From Fulvivirga lutea (lineage in GTDB: Bacteria > Bacteroidota > Bacteroidia > Cytophagales > Cyclobacteriaceae), in assembly GCF_017068455.1 (NCBI RefSeq), contig NZ_CP070608.1:2895488-2959487 (forward strand): a stretch of DNA of 64,000 nt, read 5' to 3'. Under the pieces are notes generated by a model. That model was not told where the DNA came from. It saw only the letters and a program-made list of their open reading frames with translations, and did not search any database. Positions 59,100 through 64,000 of this stretch are shown here, in pieces. The first letter of the stretch is position 1; each line of letters opens with the position of its first letter. The position numbers and the translations under genes are program-made.

Positions 59100-60334
59100 G
59101 TAACCTCTATTTTGATAGATACGCATACAAAAAACACATAATAGCGCAAAGGCCTTCAGAAAACCTGGGCCTTGTGATTACAATTCCTTGTTTCAATGAG
59201 CCTCACCTGCTTAAGAGTTTAGCCAGTATCGCCTATTGTCATCCCGGGCGTGCCGATGTAGAGGTCATTGTGGTGATTAATCATAGCTTTGATGCCTCAG
59301 ATAGCATCAAGCAACATAACCAAAAAACGTTTGAAGAAGCGCTGCAATTTGCTGAAACGTATAACACGGATCATTTAAAGTTTTACATCCTGCTGGAAGA
59401 GCTACCTGCTAAACATGCCGGTGTTGGTCTGGCTCGGAAAATTGCCATGGATGAGGCAGCTTACAGACTGTCCAGTATTAACAAGGATGATGGAATTATT
59501 GTATGTTATGATGCTGATAGTCAATGCGATGACAACTATTTGTTAGAGTTAGAAAGGTACTTTACACAGCATAAGGATTGTCCGGGTTGCAGCATCTATT
59601 TTGAGCACACGTTAGAAGGAGAATTTGAAGACAAGGTGTATGAGGCTATCGTAGATTACGAACTGTTCTTACGGTATTATGTGCATGCCTTACGTTATGC
59701 CGGCTTTCCATTTGCCCACCAAACCATTGGTTCTAGTATGGCTGTTAGAAACGCTGTATACCAGAGGCAAGGCGGTATGAACAGGCGAAAGGCCGGAGAA
59801 GACTTTTATTTCCTGCACAAGATAATTCCACTGGGTAATTTTGGTGAATTGAATACCACCAGGGTAATACCTTCACCTCGCAAGAGTGATCGCGTTCCTT
59901 TTGGTACTGGCAAAGCCGTAAATGATTGGCTGAACAGAGGAAATTTAGATACCTATAACTTCAAAAGCTTCGAAGATTTAAGGAATTTTTACACCAAATT
60001 AAATTTGGTTGTCGATTATAACTCATTAATATACAATTGGTTAGAATCTATACCTGAATCGCTGATTGAATTTGGAAAAACGATCGATCTAACAGAGAAT
60101 ATAGAACGCATCAAAAAGAATTCTTCCAATCTGGATTCATTCAAATCGAATTTTCACCGCTGGTTTGACGGGTTTATGGTCTTAAAATTCGTCCACTTTG
60201 CACGTGATCATTATTATCCCAACTACCCTATTTCAAAGGCTGTTGAAGAGCTATTCATGGTAAACAATTGGAAAATAGAAGAAAGCAATAAAGCTAATTT
60301 ACTAGCCTTACGAACTATTGACAGAAGTACTTAA
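59096..60334 (+). CDS. family 2-like glycosyltransferase
   Basis: A 412-residue protein starting at TTG 59096, coupled to pdxH. The GT-A core shows LGLVITIPCFNEPHLLKSLASI, IVCYDADSQCDDNYL (DxD-like metal site), IGSSMAVRNAVYQRQGGMNRRKAGEDFYFLHKI, a GT2-like acceptor motif with EDFYF. The C-terminal 130 residues are helical. The acceptor is unknown. It converges with the response-regulator gene with a 4-bp overlap. Confidence 0.85.
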   Translation: MSNLYFDRYAYKKHIIAQRPSENLGLVITIPCFNEPHLLKSLASIAYCHPGRADVEVIVVINHSFDASDSIKQHNQKTFEEALQFAETYNTDHLKFYILLEELPAKHAGVGLARKIAMDEAAYRLSSINKDDGIIVCYDADSQCDDNYLLELERYFTQHKDCPGCSIYFEHTLEGEFEDKVYEAIVDYELFLRYYVHALRYAGFPFAHQTIGSSMAVRNAVYQRQGGMNRRKAGEDFYFLHKIIPLGNFGELNTTRVIPSPRKSDRVPFGTGKAVNDWLNRGNLDTYNFKSFEDLRNFYTKLNLVVDYNSLIYNWLESIPESLIEFGKTIDLTENIERIKKNSSNLDSFKSNFHRWFDGFMVLKFVHFARDHYYPNYPISKAVEELFMVNNWKIEESNKANLLALRTIDRST

Positions 60335-61026
60335 CTTACTTTCTCCAGCTTATACTTCCCTTCCCTCACCTGCTTAATTAATTCAGTACCCAGCTTGTCT
60401 GCTACGTTCATTAAATAAGTATCTAATGTTTTGGCCAGCAGGTAAACATCCGGACCCCAAATATTATTGAGCAGGTTATCTCTTGAAATGATTTTCTTAG
60501 GGTTTTGCGCAAAGAAATAGATGATTTCAAATTCTGACTCAGACAGAACAATTTCTTTACCCTTATACGCCACCGATCGCTTTCTCCTGTTGATTGTCAG
60601 GTCACCAAGGTGAATCTCCTTGACACATTTACGAATGATCAGCTTTCTTTTAAGCACAGTGCTTATTTTATGGGTCAAAGCTCTGAGTCCGGTAATCTTC
60701 TGTATAAAATCATCACCACCGGTTTCCAGGGCTTCAATTTGCAGCTCTTTATCCGACTTGGCTGTTAGAAAAAAGATGTATGTATTATTAAATTCAGAAC
60801 TCTCCCTCAGCTGGCGACATACTTCGATACCGTTTATTTTAGGCATCATTATATCCAAAATAATTAGATCTGGCTGAAAGCTTTTGGCAGCATTTAAGCT
60901 ATCGGTGCTTTTACTAACAGTTTCAACCTCATAACCTTCTTTATCAAGATTATAAGCCAGTAGCTCAAGAATATCTTTGTCATCATCAATAATTAGAATT
61001 TTGTGTTTCCTTTTTTCAGAGTTCAT
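60331..61026 (-). CDS. OmpR/PhoB-type response regulator
   Basis: A 231-residue two-domain regulator. The receiver has ILIIDDDKDILELL, the phospho-acceptor in DLIILDIMMPKINGIEV and the FLTAK switch region, with a lysine in DDFIQKI. The winged-helix output reads IVLSESEFEIIYFFAQNPKKIISRDNLLNNIWG. No histidine kinase gene is adjacent. It is the last gene of an operon whose first two genes act on the cell envelope, overlapping the glycosyltransferase by 11 bp. Confidence 0.9.
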   Translation of the reverse strand: MNSEKRKHKILIIDDDKDILELLAYNLDKEGYEVETVSKSTDSLNAAKSFQPDLIILDIMMPKINGIEVCRQLRESSEFNNTYIFFLTAKSDKELQIEALETGGDDFIQKITGLRALTHKISTVLKRKLIIRKCVKEIHLGDLTINRRKRSVAYKGKEIVLSESEFEIIYFFAQNPKKIISRDNLLNNIWGPDVYLLAKTLDTYLMNVADKLGTELIKQVREGKYKLEKVS

Positions 61027-62002
61027 TCGCTACTATTTTATCTACTATTGCCTGGGTTTCGTCTTGATAGTTTACTTCTATATGCTGATCTGTATCGATC
61101 CAGTTTTGAATTTTTTCTATTGATTTTTTACCGAGCTTTTTTGCTATTGGAATGCCCATTTCTTTCAGGGCTTCGGCATTGCACTGTTGCTCATACTGGC
61201 CCTTCATTGGTATTACCATCAATTTCTTTTGCAGGAAAAGTGCCTCAGAAGGTGTTTCAAAACCTGCACCACAAAGCACTCCTATTGAGCTTGTAAGAGA
61301 ATTCACAAATCGTTCATTATTGATTGGCTCAATACTTACATTTTCATGCCAGTGTTTTGATTTGGTATGCTTTGAAAAAACCTTCCAGTCAACCCCTTTT
61401 ACCTGGCTCAATATTTTGATGATTTTTTCATCTGAATAGGCTGGTAAATAGACCGTGTAATGTCCATTTTTTGTTAATTCTTTTTGTCTGATAGAATTTC
61501 TGACAATAGGTGTATAGATATTCTCATCGAAAGAATTGAAATGAAAGCCATAGTGCTTGGTAGCCGGAGCATAGTTCTTTAGGATGGATTGGCCCACAAT
61601 GTCCAAAGACTTCGGTTTAGGGCATTTACTGGACAGTAACGCACTTTGATGGCTCAGGGCAATTACTTTTTTACCTTTTAATTTAGCAGCCCAGGCAGAA
61701 ATGGGTTCAAAATCATTGATTATTAAATCATATTGCTCGATGGGTAAATCGTGAACTTCTTTCCAGATTCTTCGGCTACTGTTTTCATTGAATGTTCTGC
61801 CTATATCAATACCTCCCTTCTTACCAAAGAAGAAGCTCAGGCCTTTCGATTTGTATTTAATTGAATACGGTAGAGCTATATCTGCTTGTGCACCGCTTAC
61901 CATATAATCAACCTGGCCATGTTTCTCCAAGGCAGGAGCTACATCCATAGCTCTACTCATATGGCCATTGCCTGTACCTTGTATTGCGTATAGAATTTTC
62001 AT
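61016..62002 (-). CDS. glycosyltransferase of the MJ1255/GT28-like type
   Basis: A 328-residue GT-B-fold enzyme. The N-terminus KILYAIQGTGNGHMSRAMDVAPAL has the conserved Gly-His of GT1/GT28-type transferases, and GVLCGAGFETPSEALFLQKKLMVIPMKGQYEQQCNAEAL is the nucleotide-sugar binding loop. It is likely a peripheral membrane enzyme that glycosylates a lipid. It overlaps the LpxH-like gene (ATGA) and the response-regulator gene. Confidence 0.85.
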   Translation of the reverse strand: MKILYAIQGTGNGHMSRAMDVAPALEKHGQVDYMVSGAQADIALPYSIKYKSKGLSFFFGKKGGIDIGRTFNENSSRRIWKEVHDLPIEQYDLIINDFEPISAWAAKLKGKKVIALSHQSALLSSKCPKPKSLDIVGQSILKNYAPATKHYGFHFNSFDENIYTPIVRNSIRQKELTKNGHYTVYLPAYSDEKIIKILSQVKGVDWKVFSKHTKSKHWHENVSIEPINNERFVNSLTSSIGVLCGAGFETPSEALFLQKKLMVIPMKGQYEQQCNAEALKEMGIPIAKKLGKKSIEKIQNWIDTDQHIEVNYQDETQAIVDKIVANEL

Positions 62003-62862
62003 TTTTTGGAAGCCGTTAAAAATTCCGTGACCATATCTTGAAACAAATCGTTATTGGTTTGATATTTCTCTTTGACCTTACCATTCGATTTTTTGATCTG
62101 TTTGGCCAGCTCGTCTGTTCTATAATCATAAATAGACCATTGGCCTTTATTGTACTCCAGGGCTGTCATGTTCTCTACCCAATCGCCACTATTTAAATAG
62201 GTAACCTGGCCTTTAGAAGTGTTTATTTCCCTATGTTGTGGTTGATGAATATGGCCGCAGATTACGTAATCGTATCTATTATCAATGGCGATATCTGCAG
62301 CAGTATTTTCAAAATCATCAATGAACTTTACAGCCGTTTTTACACTGTCTTTTATTCGTTTTGACAGCGATATTTTACCTCTACCTACAGAGCGAAGACA
62401 AAAATTTACGAATGTGTTAAGGATGATTAAGGAGTCGTAGCCCACTGCTCCGAGCTTTGCCAACCACTTGGAGTATTGCATGGTAACGTCAAATACGTCT
62501 CCATGAAAGAACCATGCTTTTTTACCATCTAATTTTAATACCAGCTTATTTTCTATTTTGAATGAACCTAGCTTAAACCCAACAAAGCGTCTAAGCATTT
62601 CATCATGGTTGCCTGTGATATACACCACTTCGGTCTTACGACTCAAAACACTGGTTATATATTTAATAATTTGCATGTGAGAGGAGGGCCAGTAACGCTT
62701 GCTGAACTGCCACATGTCGATGATATCACCGTTGAGGATTAGTTTTTTAGGGTTGATAGTTTTGAGATATTGAAGCAATTCTTCCGCCTGGCAACCATAC
62801 GTACCGAGGTGTACATCGGAAATAACTACTACTTCTACATCTCTTCTAAATTCTTTTTTCAT
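61999..62862 (-). CDS. LpxH-like metallophosphoesterase (UDP-2,3-diacylglucosamine diphosphatase family)
   Basis: From ATG 62862 the protein is 287 residues. Metal motifs are VVISDVHLG, LNGDIIDMWQF, ITGNHDEMLRR, WFFHGDVFD and VICGHIHQPQ, the calcineurin-like set with the spacing of LpxH/LpxH2-type enzymes that release lipid X in lipid A synthesis. Annotators commonly give Bacteroidota homologues that name, but a general phosphoesterase cannot be excluded. First gene of a three-gene overlapping operon with a glycosyltransferase and a response regulator. Confidence 0.85.
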   Translation of the reverse strand: MKKEFRRDVEVVVISDVHLGTYGCQAEELLQYLKTINPKKLILNGDIIDMWQFSKRYWPSSHMQIIKYITSVLSRKTEVVYITGNHDEMLRRFVGFKLGSFKIENKLVLKLDGKKAWFFHGDVFDVTMQYSKWLAKLGAVGYDSLIILNTFVNFCLRSVGRGKISLSKRIKDSVKTAVKFIDDFENTAADIAIDNRYDYVICGHIHQPQHREINTSKGQVTYLNSGDWVENMTALEYNKGQWSIYDYRTDELAKQIKKSNGKVKEKYQTNNDLFQDMVTEFLTASKK

Positions 62863-62876
62863 GGGTATAAACAAAA

Positions 62877-62900
62877 AAAGATACCTCGCCTGATATCTTT
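62877..62900. terminator. weak stem-loop upstream of the LpxH-like operon
   Basis: AAAGATA (62877-62883) and TATCTTT (62894-62900) are 7-bp arms around 10 bases in the 190-bp gap after the FtsX permease gene. It may end the permease transcript; the gap shows no gene. Confidence 0.4.
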
Positions 62901-63055
62901 ATAACTAATGTTAAAATCAAACGGGTATCTATTAACCATACATTGCAAATGTATCGTCTTGTTTTTACCTCATAATATCCAAAGTATTAACTATCGATTA
63001 CTAATCGTAATATTTCGATTACCTTACTATGAAGAATGTTATGGGATTGTTAGTA

Positions 63056-64000
63056 CTATTCATATCTAAGGCTATCAACCGGATTGGTATTGTTCAATTT
63101 CAATAAATGAAACGCGATTGTTCCAATCATAATCACTGTTAGAAGTGTAGTGGGCAAAAGGAATGTGATAACATCTAAATCAATTTTAAAAGCATATTCT
63201 TGGAGCCATTTTTCACCAATGAAATAGGCAGATGGTATGGCTATGAAAGAAGCTAAAAGCATCATTTGAAGAAAAGGTTTTAGGTTATTCCAAAACAATG
63301 AAATTGAACTAGCTCCCAATGTTTTCCTTATGCCAACCTCTTTCGTTTTTCTTTCAACACTGTAAAGCGACAATCCGAACAGGCCTAGAATGGCCAATAG
63401 TATTGCAATGGACGTGAAACCAATAACGATACGTGATAGAAACGTTGCAAACGCATAGGCCTCTCCAAATTTTTGATCTAAAAAGGCATAATCAAAATTG
63501 GTTGTAGGAAATATTTGGGTGTAAATCTGCTTAACTTCCTCTATTAAATTAGCCGTATTGGCCAATGAATTGGTGCCCGTATTGTAAGAAATAGTGAATA
63601 TCTGGGCGTTTTCACGAAACAGGAAAATTGCCGGCTTACTCTCCTCTAAGATAGAGTTGTGCTGATAGTTTTCTATCACTCCCACTATTTCTATCGTATC
63701 AGCACCGTTTACCACCTTCATTCCCAGCGCAGCTTCCACACTGGGTATCTCCAATGGTTCTAGCCCTTTCAGGTTCACTAGTGCCTTTAACTGGCTAGTA
63801 TTTTCATTTACGCGATCGGTACCAGCTATTAATTTTAAATTGTAGAGTTCCGCATAATCATTATCAATATAAGTTACATTAATGCCATACTCACCTACCC
63901 GATCAGCCGTTTTATCAATTCTGTGCATGTTGTTGGTAGACCAGTTAAAATGATGCGATGGAACACTCCCAGAAGCTGAAACCCCATTTGTACTGGCTAA
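63056..64000 (-). CDS. FtsX-like ABC transporter permease, C-terminal part (runs off right edge)
   Basis: The frame is open from the right edge (codon LAS at 64000) to the TAG/TAA at 63056, 314 codons, with no stop, so the 5' part lies outside the window. It covers the second MacB-like periplasmic domain and the last FtsX helices: ERKTKEVGIRKTLGASSISLFWNN, preceded by a helix (SIAILLAILGLFGLSLYSV) and followed by two helices, ending NNTNPVDSLRYE. The same architecture is seen in the permease at 13565-16222, so it is a paralogue. An internal ATG at 63928 is not the start. Confidence 0.88.
   Translation of the reverse strand, partial: LASTNGVSASGSVPSHHFNWSTNNMHRIDKTADRVGEYGINVTYIDNDYAELYNLKLIAGTDRVNENTSQLKALVNLKGLEPLEIPSVEAALGMKVVNGADTIEIVGVIENYQHNSILEESKPAIFLFRENAQIFTISYNTGTNSLANTANLIEEVKQIYTQIFPTTNFDYAFLDQKFGEAYAFATFLSRIVIGFTSIAILLAILGLFGLSLYSVERKTKEVGIRKTLGASSISLFWNNLKPFLQMMLLASFIAIPSAYFIGEKWLQEYAFKIDLDVITFLLPTTLLTVIMIGTIAFHLLKLNNTNPVDSLRYE

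Noticed and set aside
63056..63928. Complete 290-aa permease starting at ATG 63928
   Set aside because: The frame continues without a stop to the window edge and FtsX permeases of this type are around 800 aa, so this is the 3' part of a longer gene.

Overview
The window looks like a chromosomal segment from a member of the Bacteroidota, most likely the order Cytophagales. Supporting signs are Bacteroidota-typical families (DUF4476, DUF2911, DUF6340-like, PD40-OmpA, FtsX permeases with a PadR partner, SSS symporter with a PIG-L protein), weak ribosome binding sites, TTTG/TAnnTTTG-type promoter spacing, and a dinB plus second dnaE pair. The assignment is inferred from gene content; no rRNA is present. 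The only RNA gene seen is a tRNA-Thr (UGU).

Layout. 1-498: 5' part of a secreted alpha-2-macroglobulin-like gene. 499-9526: an AT-rich accessory island. Its left part holds small modules (DUF3800/DUF2971, an ADP-ribosyltransferase-like protein, a two-helix AbiC-like membrane protein), each bordered by copies of a short sequence GTTCCACTTT-N5-AAGGTGGAAC. It ends at a catalytic-domain-only tyrosine recombinase. The recombinase heads a tightly coupled operon with a helical-repeat protein, a PD-(D/E)xK-like nuclease and a cytidine-deaminase-fold protein. This integron-like arrangement is the best candidate here for an undescribed system.

9815-45100: mostly ordinary chromosome. It holds a DEAD-box helicase, an M28 peptidase, an FtsX permease with its PadR regulator, and a dnaE2-dinB mutagenesis pair with a candidate operator. 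Next come lipoproteins, a TPR protein and a glycosyltransferase, an OmpA-PD40 protein, and a PIG-L/39-aa/SSS translationally coupled operon. A Crp/Fnr regulator lies beside a persulfide-dioxygenase-like gene with an FNR-type palindrome between them. A hybrid sensor kinase and a stress cluster (three universal stress proteins, Hsp20, RMD1-like and small membrane proteins) follow.

45089-54926: a second defence region. It begins with a duplicated universal-stress-protein tail and a perfect palindrome. A type I restriction system follows (hsdR, a DUF559 nuclease, hsdM, hsdS, interrupted by REP-like sequences). Immediately downstream is a compact Zorya-like set (ZorA-like and ZorB-like motor, HNH nuclease). 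A roughly 500-bp tandem repeat then separates this region from the tRNA-Thr gene.

54952-64000: housekeeping and envelope genes: tRNA-Thr with promoter and terminator, a DUF349 protein, the miaE-yqgE pair, pdxH with a glycosyltransferase, an LpxH-like/glycosyltransferase/response-regulator operon, and the 3' part of another FtsX permease running off the right edge.
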